A stretch of 64,000 bases of DNA from Bacillota bacterium (GCA_023412215.1 JAEYNX010000014.1:248001-312000); one strand, 5' to 3'; positions 33,938-43,125 are shown, numbered from the stretch's first letter. A program made the numbers and translations. Notes: a model not told the origin generated them from the sequence alone.

Positions 33938-35008
33938 CTACTCATTGTAGGTGCGGTAGACATCCTCTTTAAGGTGGAACCCATCCTTGATCACCGTCTC
34001 GTCGATATTCTGCACGGTAACGGGCAGGACGTCGATCATGATATAGGGCACATCGTATTCGCCGTCGTTGATGGTCTTATCGGTCTCCAGCGGCTTTTTT
34101 TCCACCAGCGTTTTGCATACCTTGACGGTCTCTTCCACAAGGTTTTTAATCGGCTTGTAAACGGTCATCAGCTGGGTGCCGTCTACAATGCGCTGGCAGG
34201 CCGCCAGATCGGCGTCGTGGCCCACCACCTTCACCTTCTCGGTAAGGCGCGCCTCGGAGAGGGCGTCGATAGCCGCCCACGCAAGCGAATCGTTGGCCGC
34301 GATGATGCCGTTTACCTTGCTGCCTTCCTTTTTCAGTGTGTCGGCAACAAAGGAGAAGGCGGTTTCGCGCGTCCAGTTCTGCACCCACGTTTCGGCGACG
34401 ATATCCACCTTGCCCGAATCGATTGAGCTCTTAAGCGCCTCCATATAGCCCTCGTGGAACATGGCGCTGTTGTGGTCGGCCTCCGAGCCGTTTAAGATGA
34501 TATAGCCGCCCGTAGGCACCGCCTTGGTAAGGGCCTCGCCCTGCAGCCTGCCCACCTTGACGTTGTCAAACGAGATGTACACATCCACATCCGCGCGTTG
34601 CACCAGCCGGTCGTACGAGATCACCGGGATACCGGCTTTCTTGGCGATATTGGTGCACACCGAGGCGGTGGGGCAATCCTGCGGCACAAACACCAGCACG
34701 TCGATGCCCTTTTCCACCATATCGCTCACCTGCTTTTTTTGCAGCTCGGGGTCGTTATTCGCATTGGTGATCATAACATCGAAGCCGGCCTCTTTCGCCT
34801 TAGCGGCAAAGATGTCTCTGTCGCGCAGCCAGCGGTCTTCCTTAAAGGTCGCCATGGCAAAGCCCACCAGAATCTTGCCGTCGTCGCTCCCCTGCTGCGA
34901 GACGGTATCTTCTTTAGAACACCCGAAATAGAACACGGTAAACATCGGCAGCAGAACTACAATAGCAAGCACGCGAAGCAGCAGTCTTTTTGCTCTTTTC
35001 ACAGCCAT
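33938..35008 (-). CDS. XylF-like sugar-binding lipoprotein, probably sensory
   Basis: The 356-residue protein has a hydrophobic N-terminal segment ending 'YFGCSKED' (possible lipobox) and a binding fold close to the ChvE-type protein downstream ('VFVPQDCPTASVCTNIAKKAGIPVISYDRLVQRADVDVYISFDNVKVGRLQGEAL'). AAAGGCAGGG precedes ATG 35008. It lies directly after the kinase and response regulator genes and has its own terminator, so it may present ligand to the sensor instead of the importer. This split of roles is inference. Confidence 0.82.
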   Translation of the reverse strand: MAVKRAKRLLLRVLAIVVLLPMFTVFYFGCSKEDTVSQQGSDDGKILVGFAMATFKEDRWLRDRDIFAAKAKEAGFDVMITNANNDPELQKKQVSDMVEKGIDVLVFVPQDCPTASVCTNIAKKAGIPVISYDRLVQRADVDVYISFDNVKVGRLQGEALTKAVPTGGYIILNGSEADHNSAMFHEGYMEALKSSIDSGKVDIVAETWVQNWTRETAFSFVADTLKKEGSKVNGIIAANDSLAWAAIDALSEARLTEKVKVVGHDADLAACQRIVDGTQLMTVYKPIKNLVEETVKVCKTLVEKKPLETDKTINDGEYDVPYIMIDVLPVTVQNIDETVIKDGFHLKEDVYRTYNE

Positions 35009-35021
35009 TACCCTGCCTTTC

Positions 35022-35121
35022 TCAGCCCGAAACCGGGCTTGTTATACTAAATTCGATTTGAAATGGGGATTTTATCTCCATTTCAAACACGCCGTTATAA
35101 AAACGGCGTGGGCGGTTGTTG
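35022..35121 (-). other. Hairpin array upstream of XylF-like gene
   Basis: Successive hairpins are AGCCCG/CGGGCT (35022-35037), TTTGAAATGG.. closing at 35087 (from 35057), and CACGCCGTT/AACGGCGTG (35088-35110), then GGCGG/CCGCC running into repeat B. The array fills the gap between the response regulator and the binding protein gene. Confidence 0.65.
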
Positions 35122-35239
35122 GCCGCCGAATTACCGTTTGATACTCATTCTGCAATAACGCAAAGCATTATTGGTCCCCGCCTTTGGCGGGATTAAAAAA
35201 GTGATAAGATCACTTTTTTAATGAAGAATCAGTATTACT
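35122..35239 (-). repeat. Repeat family B, copy 2
   Basis: On the minus strand this copy opens AGTAATACTGATTCTTC, overlapping the stop codon of the response regulator, and closes AACGGTAATTCGGCGGC. Inside are three hairpins (AAAAAAGTGAT/ATCACTTTTTT, CCCGCC/GGCGGG, CAATAA.GC/GC.TTATTG). Its ends match 11038-11115 but the interior differs. Confidence 0.65.
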
Positions 35240-36824
35240 TTCCATGTTGTTCTTTGTACTCGGTAGCCGTTACGCCAGTCGCTTTTTTAAAGAGCTTGGA
35301 GAAATAGTTCGGATCTAGGTAACCTACCAGCCTGGAAACATCCTTGATGGAATAATCGGTCTCCTGAAGATACTCCTTTGCCTTTAGAACCCGAATGGTC
35401 GTGAGTTTGTCTATAAAATTGACGCCGGTTTCTTCTTTATAAAAACGGCTGAAATAATACGGGCTAAGATTCACCTCTTTGGCGATCTCTTCTAGGGTAA
35501 TCTCGCTGCCGAAGTTGCTTTCGAGGTAGCGGTCGGCCTTTTCGATGAGCGAGCTGATCTTTCGCTGCTTGCCGGAGGCGAGCTGATTTGCGGCCTCTTC
35601 GATATACCGGCGGCAGATGCCCTTGAGCTGGGCCTCGCCCTGCGCGCCGATAATCTCGTTGATGGCGGCGCCGTAGTTCTTCACGGCCTTGCCCCACCGC
35701 CTGCCAAAACCCACGATCAGCGCGATGCTGTTGTTTTTAATCAGGTCAAAGTCGGGCATGAGGTCGGCGCACATACGGGCGTAAATATCCTCAAACGCCA
35801 AAAGCGCTACGCGCGCGTTGCCCGACGCAGCGTTTTCGTAGATGCCCTTTTCAAACTGCTCCTCGTAATCGGCGCACTCGCCGCTCTGCTCGTCGATGCG
35901 GTCGTCGGCGTGCAGGATGGCGTACCCGCCGCCCTCATTCTTGCTGATATACCGCAGCGCGCTGAGCGCCTCGCGGTAGGAGCGCTTTGCGTCGTCCATC
36001 CCCGCGCAGCGCCGCCCGATGCCGATGGCGATCTCGGAGCCAAGACCGGCAGCCCTGTCGCAGAAGCTTTTGGCAAGCCGTGCGGCGGAGGCCTTTTGCT
36101 CGAAGCAGTCGTCCTCCCGCTCGTCAAAAACAAACACGATGAGCAGGTTTAACATCATGGGGCCGACGATACACCGGCAGCCGGATTTTAAGATATCACG
36201 GTAGCTTTCGTACTGGTTCTGGCTTTTTACACCGGCGCTGATCTTGCTCGTGCCCTCTTTTTCGCTGAACTCGATGGCCATGACATACCCACCCATCTTC
36301 TCACTGTCAAACAGGCGGCAGTAGTGACGCAGCTCCTCGGCGTTATCGTCAAACAGGCAGAGGGCGCTGATAAAGCCGGTCTCTAGAACCGGCAACACCA
36401 TCTCAAACTTCTCTTTGAGCTCCAGCTCGCGGCGAATGCGGCTGCGGCTTTTCTCTATCACCTCTATAACCTTCTGCAGCGCCTCCACCAGCCGCGCCTC
36501 GCGCACCGGCTTTAAGATATACTCATCCACCCCGAGGTTTACCGCCTCTACGGCGTAGTCGAAGTAATCAAACGCCGAGGCGACAATAAACCGCACCTCG
36601 GGGTTGGCCAGGCGTATCTGCCGCATCGCCTCAAGGCCGTTGATGCCGGGCATGTTGATATCCATGAGGATGATGTCGGGGCGCAGGCTGTAGGCCTTTT
36701 CGATGGCCTCCCTCCCCGAGCGCGCGGTGCCCACAATCTGTATCTCGGGCAGGTTGTGGGTGATGATGTATTCAATCGACTGCACCGCGATGGGCTCGTC
36801 GTCTACAATAAGCGTTCTGTACAT
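35235..36824 (-). CDS. YesN-type response regulator with AraC output domain
   Basis: The 529-residue protein has a CheY-like receiver at residues 1-120 ('TLIVDDEPIAVQSI', phospho-acceptor Asp in 'PDIILMDINMPGINGLEA', Lys in 'YILKPVREA'), a middle region of about 270 residues, and two AraC helix-turn-helix units at the end ('ITLEEIAKEVNLSPYYFSRFYKEETGVNFIDKL', 'YSIKDVSRLVGYLDPNYFSKLFKKATGVTATEY'). It is expected to activate the downstream sugar transport genes when phosphorylated by the adjacent kinase. Confidence 0.93.
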   Translation of the reverse strand: MYRTLIVDDEPIAVQSIEYIITHNLPEIQIVGTARSGREAIEKAYSLRPDIILMDINMPGINGLEAMRQIRLANPEVRFIVASAFDYFDYAVEAVNLGVDEYILKPVREARLVEALQKVIEVIEKSRSRIRRELELKEKFEMVLPVLETGFISALCLFDDNAEELRHYCRLFDSEKMGGYVMAIEFSEKEGTSKISAGVKSQNQYESYRDILKSGCRCIVGPMMLNLLIVFVFDEREDDCFEQKASAARLAKSFCDRAAGLGSEIAIGIGRRCAGMDDAKRSYREALSALRYISKNEGGGYAILHADDRIDEQSGECADYEEQFEKGIYENAASGNARVALLAFEDIYARMCADLMPDFDLIKNNSIALIVGFGRRWGKAVKNYGAAINEIIGAQGEAQLKGICRRYIEEAANQLASGKQRKISSLIEKADRYLESNFGSEITLEEIAKEVNLSPYYFSRFYKEETGVNFIDKLTTIRVLKAKEYLQETDYSIKDVSRLVGYLDPNYFSKLFKKATGVTATEYKEQHGK

Positions 36825-36905
36825 GGCCTTGCCTTTTCTCCGGCTGTACGCATACTTTTACCTCGAGGCATCCGCTGCCGGAGGGGTGCCCCGCTGATAA
36901 AGCGT

Positions 36906-38411
36906 TTAACGCGGCCCGACGGTTCTGGGTATCCGGATGATGAAGCGGGTTTCGCCCTCCTCCCGCCGGATGTCCATCACATCGCTTCTGCCGAAGAAGA
37001 GGCGCAGCCGCTTGAGCACATTGTCGATGCCGATGCCGGTGGTATGACCGGCCACCGGTTTGAGGTGCGGCTCCTCGTCGCCTTCGTGGTCGGCGAGCAG
37101 GGCCTCTATCTTCTCCTGCGTAATGCCCTTGCCGTTGTCGGCCACCGTCACCGTCACAGAATCCTCGTTGCCGCTCACGCTTAAGGTGATTTTGCCGCCG
37201 CCCTCCTGCTCGCTGATGCCGTGAATGTAGGCGTTCTCGGCAAGGGGCTGCAACGTCATGCGGGGCAGCTCGGTCTTAAGCAGGCTGCTGTCGCCGCCGG
37301 TGTCCACCGTAAAATGCACTGTGTCGCCGAAACGGGTTTGCAGCAGGTACATGTACGCAACCACGTTTTCAATCTCGTCTTTGAGTGTCGCCCGGGTGTC
37401 TAAGCCCTTAAGGTTATAGCGGAAGATGTCCGCGGCGTTTTCAAGGTAGGTGCAGGTGATCGTATCGCCCTGCATCATGGCGATCTTGGCGCCGATGTTA
37501 ATGGTGTTAAAGATAAAATGCGGGTTTACCTGCGACTGCAGCGCCAAGAGCTCCGACTCGCGGAGGGCGCTTTTGATCTTGAGGTTATTGAGCTTCTGCT
37601 CGCTTAAGCTCTTTTCCAGCCGCTGCTTCTCCTGTATCTGGTTAAAATGCTCGCGGATGTTGACGGCCATGAGGTGAAAGACGTTGTACAGCACGCTGAT
37701 CTCGCCGCTGACATTCTCGGGCTGTATCTGCACGTCGAAGTTGCCGTCGGAAATCTCCTTGGCGTATTGGGCAAGCTTGGCGATGGGGCGCGTCATCTCG
37801 ATGCTGAAGGCCACGATGGCGCCCGAAACGAACACCACCACGCCTAAAATAAGGATGATATTAAAGACGGTGGCGCTCTGCACCTTGCGGTTGATCTCGG
37901 CGGATTTATCGAGGCTGTCGATCAAATCGCGGCTCATCATCTCCTGGATATAGGACATAATGTACCCGTTTTCCTTGACGGTTTGCGCGTAGTAGGCGGT
38001 GTATTCATCGATATTTCTGCCGCGCTTGGCGTTTACCGCCTCGTCGGCCTGCTTTAGGTAATGAGTGATCATGCCGGAGATGTTCATCATCTTCACCCCG
38101 CGCGGGGTATAGGCGGCGTTCTCCAGCATGCGGCCCGCGTTATAGCTGATGGTGTTTACCCTGTCGTAAAACGAGAGCAGGCTGTCGGAGCTGTTGGAGG
38201 TAAGGTAGAGCTCGAGGTCCTGCTGTATGCCGCCAAGCTCTTTGTAAACCGCCGCAAGCTCAAGGTTTTTGCTGAACATCTGCGAGGTTTCGCGGATGAG
38301 CATCTGTGACGACACATAGGTGTAGATACACGCCATCATGGTAATGGCCGCCGAAAACAAAAAGAACACTATCAGCTTGGTTCGGTACCGTATGCCGTTT
38401 TTCTTCTTCAT
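36906..38411 (-). CDS. YesM-type sensor histidine kinase
   Basis: This membrane kinase of about 501 residues has TM1 at about 14-34, an extracellular sensing region of about 150 residues, TM2, HAMP ('MTRPIAKLAQYAKEISDGNFDVQIQ'), the LytS/YesM kinase box with phospho-His in 'ALQSQVNPHFIFNTIN', and an ATPase domain ('MTLQPLAENAYIHGI', 'VADNGKGI', 'GIGIDNVLKRL'). Start ATG 38411 is chosen over 38423 because GGAG abuts the latter; the upstream TTG is unsupported. It follows an anchored binding protein and precedes its response regulator. Confidence 0.92.
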   Translation of the reverse strand: MKKKNGIRYRTKLIVFFLFSAAITMMACIYTYVSSQMLIRETSQMFSKNLELAAVYKELGGIQQDLELYLTSNSSDSLLSFYDRVNTISYNAGRMLENAAYTPRGVKMMNISGMITHYLKQADEAVNAKRGRNIDEYTAYYAQTVKENGYIMSYIQEMMSRDLIDSLDKSAEINRKVQSATVFNIILILGVVVFVSGAIVAFSIEMTRPIAKLAQYAKEISDGNFDVQIQPENVSGEISVLYNVFHLMAVNIREHFNQIQEKQRLEKSLSEQKLNNLKIKSALRESELLALQSQVNPHFIFNTINIGAKIAMMQGDTITCTYLENAADIFRYNLKGLDTRATLKDEIENVVAYMYLLQTRFGDTVHFTVDTGGDSSLLKTELPRMTLQPLAENAYIHGISEQEGGGKITLSVSGNEDSVTVTVADNGKGITQEKIEALLADHEGDEEPHLKPVAGHTTGIGIDNVLKRLRLFFGRSDVMDIRREEGETRFIIRIPRTVGPR

Positions 38412-38467
38412 GCTGCCCGCCATTCTCCGGCAAAAGGCGCTGTACACCCTGCCGCCGCTTTTCAAAT

Positions 38468-39457
38468 CTACTGCTTAGGGGTCGCCGTTTCGAGATAATC
38501 CTTCACGTTTTTGCGCGTGATGGTATAGATGTCGGTATAAAGGCAATCGCCGATCTCCGCCCCGCCCAGCGAGTCGTACAGCTGGCTTACCGTCTTGTAG
38601 CCGATCTGCTCGGCGTCGGGGCAGACGGTGCCGTAGATGACGCCGCGGTCGATATAGTTGAGGGTCTGCTGCATGGCGCCGTAGCCGACCACAGCGATAT
38701 CGCCCACCTTGTTGGCGTCCACCAGCATCTGCGCCACCCCGGGGGTGCTCTGCTCGTCGGTGCAGATGATAAGGTTGATGGGGTCGCCGCTTGAAAGGAT
38801 GCGGTTGGTGAGCTTATCCACCTCAAACATCCCGGAGTTTAAGGTATAGGTTTCGGTAAGCTCGATCTCGGGAAAGTTTGAAAAGGCCTCCATCAGCCCC
38901 TGAAGCTTTAGATTTTTATACAGGCTGTTCTCGTCGTTGCCGGTGTCGTTGATCAGCACAGCGGCCCTTCCCCTGCCGCCGCAGGCCATCGCGGCGATAC
39001 GGCCTGCCTCCTGCCCGATGTTGTAGCTGTTGGAGCTGACGGTAGAGGCGTTGGGCACAAAATAAACGTCGTTTTCAAAAGTGAGCACCTTAAGGCCCGC
39101 CTCCTTGGCACGCGTGAGCACCTCGGCGGTCTCCTCTACATCGGGGGCCTGCAGGGCAACGGCATCCACCTGCGAGTAGATGGCCTTTTCTACCGCCTGC
39201 ACGGTGGCGTCGGTATCGCGCTGCGCAATGTCGACAAGCTCCACGTACACGCCAAGGTCCTCCCCTGCCTTCTGGGCGCCCTGCTTAAAGGTTGTCCAGA
39301 ACTGGTCGGGGGAGTTTTGGGTAATCACCTGTATATGATATTGAGGCGCATTCTCCGGCGGCTGCGCGCTCTCGGTATTTGGCGCATAGAGTAAATTTAT
39401 GAGCAGGATGAACAGCGCGAGGATTGCCGCCGCCATGACCGAATAGATAATCTTCAT
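38468..39457 (-). CDS. Membrane-anchored RbsB-like sugar-binding protein (sensor partner)
   Basis: The 329-residue protein has an N-terminal hydrophobic anchor (residues 5-26) without a lipobox cysteine, followed by a periplasmic-binding fold ('IQVITQNSPDQFWTTFKQGAQKAGEDLGV', 'QVDAVALQAPDVEETAEVLTRAKEAGLKVLTFEND'). It lies 57 nt before the kinase gene in one transcript. Similar anchored binding proteins beside YesM-type kinases present sugar to the sensor domain. Only weak purine-rich sequence precedes ATG 39457; a TATAAT is present at 39524-39529 on the minus strand. Confidence 0.85.
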   Translation of the reverse strand: MKIIYSVMAAAILALFILLINLLYAPNTESAQPPENAPQYHIQVITQNSPDQFWTTFKQGAQKAGEDLGVYVELVDIAQRDTDATVQAVEKAIYSQVDAVALQAPDVEETAEVLTRAKEAGLKVLTFENDVYFVPNASTVSSNSYNIGQEAGRIAAMACGGRGRAAVLINDTGNDENSLYKNLKLQGLMEAFSNFPEIELTETYTLNSGMFEVDKLTNRILSSGDPINLIICTDEQSTPGVAQMLVDANKVGDIAVVGYGAMQQTLNYIDRGVIYGTVCPDAEQIGYKTVSQLYDSLGGAEIGDCLYTDIYTITRKNVKDYLETATPKQ

Positions 39458-39642
39458 ACGACACGCTTTCTTTGTGTTCTACCAAACCGTAAGCCGGTGG
39501 CGGCTTCGGCTAATTTTACAAAAATTATACACAATTGTCGTGCTTTTTATATTATATATAAATATCTTTTTTTTGTAAATACGAAAAAGTTTAGTTGAAT
39601 GGAATTCTTCCTATCCAAGCAGGTAGTCAATAACTGTAACGG

Positions 39643-39870
39643 TTATTTCGCCCTGTGTCTGGGATAGGCCTCCTCTTCGTCTGTTAACCCTACTAAATAA
39701 TCTACGCTGACATTATAAAACTGCGCCAGCCTTACCGCAAGATGAAGCGGCAGCTCCCGCTCCCCCCGCTCATACTTTGAATAAAGTGACTGATCACACA
39801 TCAGATATTGCGCTATCGTTTTTTGTGTTAAATCTCTGTCCTGACGGATATCCTTGATTCTTAAATACAT
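39643..39870 (-). CDS. Cro/CI-type HTH regulator
   Basis: A 75-residue single-domain XRE protein: 'YLRIKDIRQDRDLTQKTIAQYLMCDQSLYSKYERGERELPLHLAVRLAQFYNVSVDYLVGL'. Helix-turn-helix at about residues 16-36. ATG 39870 has GGGTGA 8 nt upstream; upstream in-frame ATG codons (39891, 39903) overlap operator-like DNA and are less likely. It sits alone; a GTCC-rich candidate operator precedes it, suggesting autoregulation. Confidence 0.85.
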   Translation of the reverse strand: MYLRIKDIRQDRDLTQKTIAQYLMCDQSLYSKYERGERELPLHLAVRLAQFYNVSVDYLVGLTDEEEAYPRHRAK

Positions 39871-39895
39871 TTTTATCACCCAGTTCAGCATACAA

Positions 39896-39935
39896 TAGTC
39901 CAATATGTCCTATTGACATTTCGGACTATTTGTCC
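39896..39935 (-). promoter_or_regulatory. Candidate autoregulatory operator of the HTH gene
   Basis: GGACTATTTGTCC (39923-39935) is an inverted pair of GGAC/GTCC half-sites, and two more GTCC half-sites follow at 39898-39901 and 39907-39910. This fits a small XRE repressor binding its own upstream region. Confidence 0.4.
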
Positions 39936-40019
39936 TAAACTATAGATGGAATATTATCCAAGTATAGCTTACCCGAAAAACAAGAGCGAATATCGTAATC
40001 CGTAGCATAAAAACGAAGA

Positions 40020-40055
40020 GAAATGCGCAAGCGGTTTGCACCGCTTGCGCATTTC
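40020..40055. terminator. Hairpin at end of BCAA operon, distal
   Basis: A 15-bp stem GAAATGCGCAAGCGG/CCGCTTGCGCATTTC with a 6-nt loop. It works as a barrier between the BCAA operon end and the HTH gene. Confidence 0.8.
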
Positions 40056-40077
40056 TACTGTAATCGTATTCCAACAA

Positions 40078-40112
40078 CTGCCTCCGCCGTAGAGGAACTA
40101 CGGCAGAGGCAG
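40078..40112 (-). terminator. Hairpin at end of BCAA operon, proximal
   Basis: CTGCCTC-c-GCCGTAG / CTACGGC-a-GAGGCAG, 32 nt past the leuB stop, first of two hairpins ending the operon. Confidence 0.75.
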
Positions 40113-40143
40113 TATTCAGTAAATAATATTGAAGAGGTTATTA

Positions 40144-41214
40144 CTATAGGCAGGCGAGAATCTCGTCGGTCATCTGGTTGCAGGTAAGGGTGCTTTCGCC
40201 TGCCCTCGCGATATCGCCCGTACGCAGGCCCTTGGCGAGCACCGCCGCCACCGCGTTCTCTATGGCGCGCGCCTCCTGCTCCAGCCCGAACGATAGGCGC
40301 AGCATCAAGGCGCAGGACAGGACGGTGGCGATGGGGTTTGCGATACCCTTGCCCGCGATGTCGGGCGCCGAGCCATGTATCGGCTCATACAGCCCGCGGG
40401 TGCCGTCGCCCAGCGAGGCCGACGAGAGCAGACCGATCGAGCCGGTGAGCATCGAGGCCTCATCCGAGAGGATATCGCCGAACATGTTGCTCGTCACCAC
40501 CACGTCAAACTGCGAGGGGTTGCGCACCAGCTGCATGGCGGCGTTATCCACCAGCATGTCGGAGAGCGCGACATCAGGGTACTCTTTGCCGATGGCGTGT
40601 ACCGTCTCTCTCCACAGGCGGGAGCTTTCCAGCACATTGGCCTTGTCGATGCTGATAAGCGTCTTCTTGCGCTTGCGGGCAAGGTCGAACGCCACGCGCG
40701 CGATGCGCTCGATCTCCTTTACGCTGTAGGCCTCGGTGTCGTAGGCCTCCTCGCCGCTCTCGGTCTGTCTTCTGCCGCGCTCACCGAAGTAGATGCCGCC
40801 CGTCAGCTCGCGCACGATTACAAGGTCGAGGCCCTTTTCGGCGATGTCCGCCCGTAAGGGGCAGGCACCGGCCAGCGAAGCAAACAGCTGCGCGGGGCGG
40901 ATGTTGGCGTAAAGCCCCAGCGCCTTGCGGATGCCTAAGAGCGCCGCCTCGGGGCGCAGGGAGCCGGGCAGGGTGTCCCACTTCGGGCCGCCCACGGCAC
41001 CCAGCAGCACGCTGTCGCTGGCAAGGCAGGTTTCCACCGTCTCCTTGGGCAGGGGGGTACCGGTAGCGTCGTAGGCACAGCCGCCCATCAGCACCTTTGT
41101 AAAGGTGAACCGGTGGCTATACCGCTGCCCCACCGCCTCCAGCACGCGGATAGACGCCTGTACAATCTCGGGGCCGATGCCGTCGCCCTCGATTACCGCA
41201 ACTTTATAGTTCAT
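40144..41214 (-). CDS. leuB: 3-isopropylmalate dehydrogenase
   Basis: The 356-residue enzyme oxidises 3-isopropylmalate with NAD+ and releases CO2 to give the leucine 2-keto acid; it also serves the citramalate route. Family motifs: 'VIEGDGIGPEIV', 'LLGAVGGPKWD', 'VIVRELTGGIYFGERG', 'VTSNMFGDILSDEASMLTGSIGLL', 'YEPIHGSAPDIAGKG'. It is the last gene of the ilv-leu operon. AAAGGA lies 11-12 nt before ATG 41214. Confidence 0.97.
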   Translation of the reverse strand: MNYKVAVIEGDGIGPEIVQASIRVLEAVGQRYSHRFTFTKVLMGGCAYDATGTPLPKETVETCLASDSVLLGAVGGPKWDTLPGSLRPEAALLGIRKALGLYANIRPAQLFASLAGACPLRADIAEKGLDLVIVRELTGGIYFGERGRRQTESGEEAYDTEAYSVKEIERIARVAFDLARKRKKTLISIDKANVLESSRLWRETVHAIGKEYPDVALSDMLVDNAAMQLVRNPSQFDVVVTSNMFGDILSDEASMLTGSIGLLSSASLGDGTRGLYEPIHGSAPDIAGKGIANPIATVLSCALMLRLSFGLEQEARAIENAVAAVLAKGLRTGDIARAGESTLTCNQMTDEILACL

Positions 41215-41301
41215 ATAAATGGTCGTTCCTTTCTTCCATAAAGCACAAAACCTTGAGCTTAAAAGGGAGCCCTTTCAAACTACGTCCTTTTCGTCGCTGG
41301 C

Positions 41302-41781
41302 TTAGGCGTTCTGCTCCAGCGCCTTTAACAGCCCGCCCGCCGAGATGATCTTCTGCAAAAACTCAGGGAACGGCTTAAAGGTATCGGTTTTGCCCGTGGT
41401 GTGGTTTATGAGCTCGCCCTTTTCAAAGTCGATGCTCACCTCGTCACCCTCACCAATCTCGGCGTCGCACTCGATAATCGGCAGACCGATGTTGATGGCA
41501 TTGCGGTAGAAGATGCGCGCAAAGCTTTTGGCCACCACGCAGGAGATACCGCTGGTTTTGATGGCGAGCGGAGCGTGTTCGCGCGAGGAGCCGCAGCCGA
41601 AGTTGTAGCCCGCTGCAATGATATCGCCCTCTTTTACGCGGGTGACAAAGGTTTTGTCGATATCCTCCATGCAGTGGGCGGCAAGCGCCTTCGGGTCGGA
41701 GGTGTTGAGGTAGCGCGCGGGGATGATTACGTCGGTGTCGACATTGTCGCCGTATTTGATTGCGGTTGCATGCTTAATCAT
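41302..41781 (-). CDS. leuD: 3-isopropylmalate dehydratase small subunit
   Basis: This 159-residue swivelling-domain subunit of isopropylmalate isomerase has 'YGDNVDTDVIIPARYL', 'GYNFGCGSSREHAPLAIK' and 'FARIFYRNAINIGLPI'. It begins 2 nt after leuC. The short form (about 160 residues) is the archaeal/clostridial-type LeuD that pairs with the roughly 420-residue LeuC next to it. Confidence 0.96.
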   Translation of the reverse strand: MIKHATAIKYGDNVDTDVIIPARYLNTSDPKALAAHCMEDIDKTFVTRVKEGDIIAAGYNFGCGSSREHAPLAIKTSGISCVVAKSFARIFYRNAINIGLPIIECDAEIGEGDEVSIDFEKGELINHTTGKTDTFKPFPEFLQKIISAGGLLKALEQNA

Positions 41782-41783
41782 GG

Positions 41784-43052
41784 TTATTGCGCCTCCGTTT
41801 CATCGGGGGATGCGATCTTTCCGGCAATGGCCGAAGCCGCCGCCACCGCAGGGCTGGCGAGGTAAACCTCGCTCTTGGGGTGGCCCATGCGCCCTACAAA
41901 GTTGCGGTTGGTGGTGGCCACACACCGCTCGCCCTCGGCGAGGATGCCCATGTGCCCGCCAAGGCAGGGCCCGCAGGTGGGGGTGGAAACCACGCAACCC
42001 GCCTCAATGAAGGTTTTAAGCAGCCCCTGCTCCATCGCCTGTAAGTAAATCTTCTGGGTGGCGGGGATGACGATGGTGCGCACGCTCTTGTGCACACGTT
42101 TACCCTTTAAAATCTGCGCCGCTGTCTGTAAATCGGAAAGGCGGCCGTTGGTGCAGGAGCCGATGACCACCTGATCGATGGCTACCTCGCCCGCCTCTTC
42201 CACCGTTTTGGTGTTGCTGGGCAGGTGGGGGAACGATACGGTGGGGCGAATCGCAGAAAGGTCGATGTCGTACACGGCGTCGTAGGGGGCGTCTTCGTCT
42301 GCGGCAAACACCACGGGCTTGCGGGTGCTGTGCTCGGCGATGTAGGCAAGCGTCTGCTCATCCACCGGGAAGATGCCGTTCTTGCCGCCCGCCTCAATCG
42401 CCATATTGGCGATGCACAGGCGGTCGTCCATCGAGAGGGCGGCAACCCCGTCGCCCGAAAACTCCATGGACTTATACAAAGCGCCGTCCACCCCGATTCT
42501 GCCGATGATGTGCAGAATCACGTCCTTGCCCGACACCCACTTGCTGAGCCTGCCGGTGAGGTTAAACTTTATGGCGGAGGGCACCTTGAACCACGCCTTG
42601 CCGTAGGCCATGCCCGCCGCCATATCGGTGGAGCCCACGCCGGTGGAGAACGCGCCGAGCGCGCCGTAGGTGCAGGTGTGGCTGTCGGCACCGATCACCA
42701 CGTCGCCGCTTACCACCAGCCCCCTCTCGGGCAGCAGCGCGTGCTCTACGCCCATTTCGCCCACGTCAAAGAAGTTTGTAATCCCCTTTTTGCCCGCGAA
42801 CTCGCGCACCTGCTTGCTCTGCTCGGCGGCCTTGATGTCCTTGTTGGGGGTAAAGTGGTCGAGCACCAGCGCGATGCGGTTGCGGTCGAACACCTCGCCG
42901 CAGCAGGCCTTTTCATACTCGTTGATGGCAACCGGCGACGTAATGTCGTTGCCCAGCACCAAATCCAGGTTTGCCATAATCATGTCGCCCGCGGCGACCG
43001 CGTCCTTGCCGCAATGGCTGGCCAGTATCTTTTGCGTCATTGTCATGGACAT
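41784..43052 (-). CDS. leuC: 3-isopropylmalate dehydratase large subunit
   Basis: This 422-residue aconitase-type subunit binds a [4Fe-4S] cluster through cysteines in 'VIGSCTNGR' and 'PTCGPCLGGHMG'. Other motifs: 'DHFTPNKDIKAAEQSK', 'GADSHTCTYGALGAFSTGVGSTDMA'. It isomerises 2-isopropylmalate to 3-isopropylmalate and probably also converts citramalate to 3-methylmalate for CimA. Oxygen-sensitive, as expected in an anaerobe. Confidence 0.97.
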   Translation of the reverse strand: MSMTMTQKILASHCGKDAVAAGDMIMANLDLVLGNDITSPVAINEYEKACCGEVFDRNRIALVLDHFTPNKDIKAAEQSKQVREFAGKKGITNFFDVGEMGVEHALLPERGLVVSGDVVIGADSHTCTYGALGAFSTGVGSTDMAAGMAYGKAWFKVPSAIKFNLTGRLSKWVSGKDVILHIIGRIGVDGALYKSMEFSGDGVAALSMDDRLCIANMAIEAGGKNGIFPVDEQTLAYIAEHSTRKPVVFAADEDAPYDAVYDIDLSAIRPTVSFPHLPSNTKTVEEAGEVAIDQVVIGSCTNGRLSDLQTAAQILKGKRVHKSVRTIVIPATQKIYLQAMEQGLLKTFIEAGCVVSTPTCGPCLGGHMGILAEGERCVATTNRNFVGRMGHPKSEVYLASPAVAAASAIAGKIASPDETEAQ

Positions 43053-43125
43053 TGCTTTTCGCTCCTATCTGCGCAGGGCAGTAATCTCTATGCGTATGCC
43101 TTGCTGCTTACAAACTGAATTCCAT

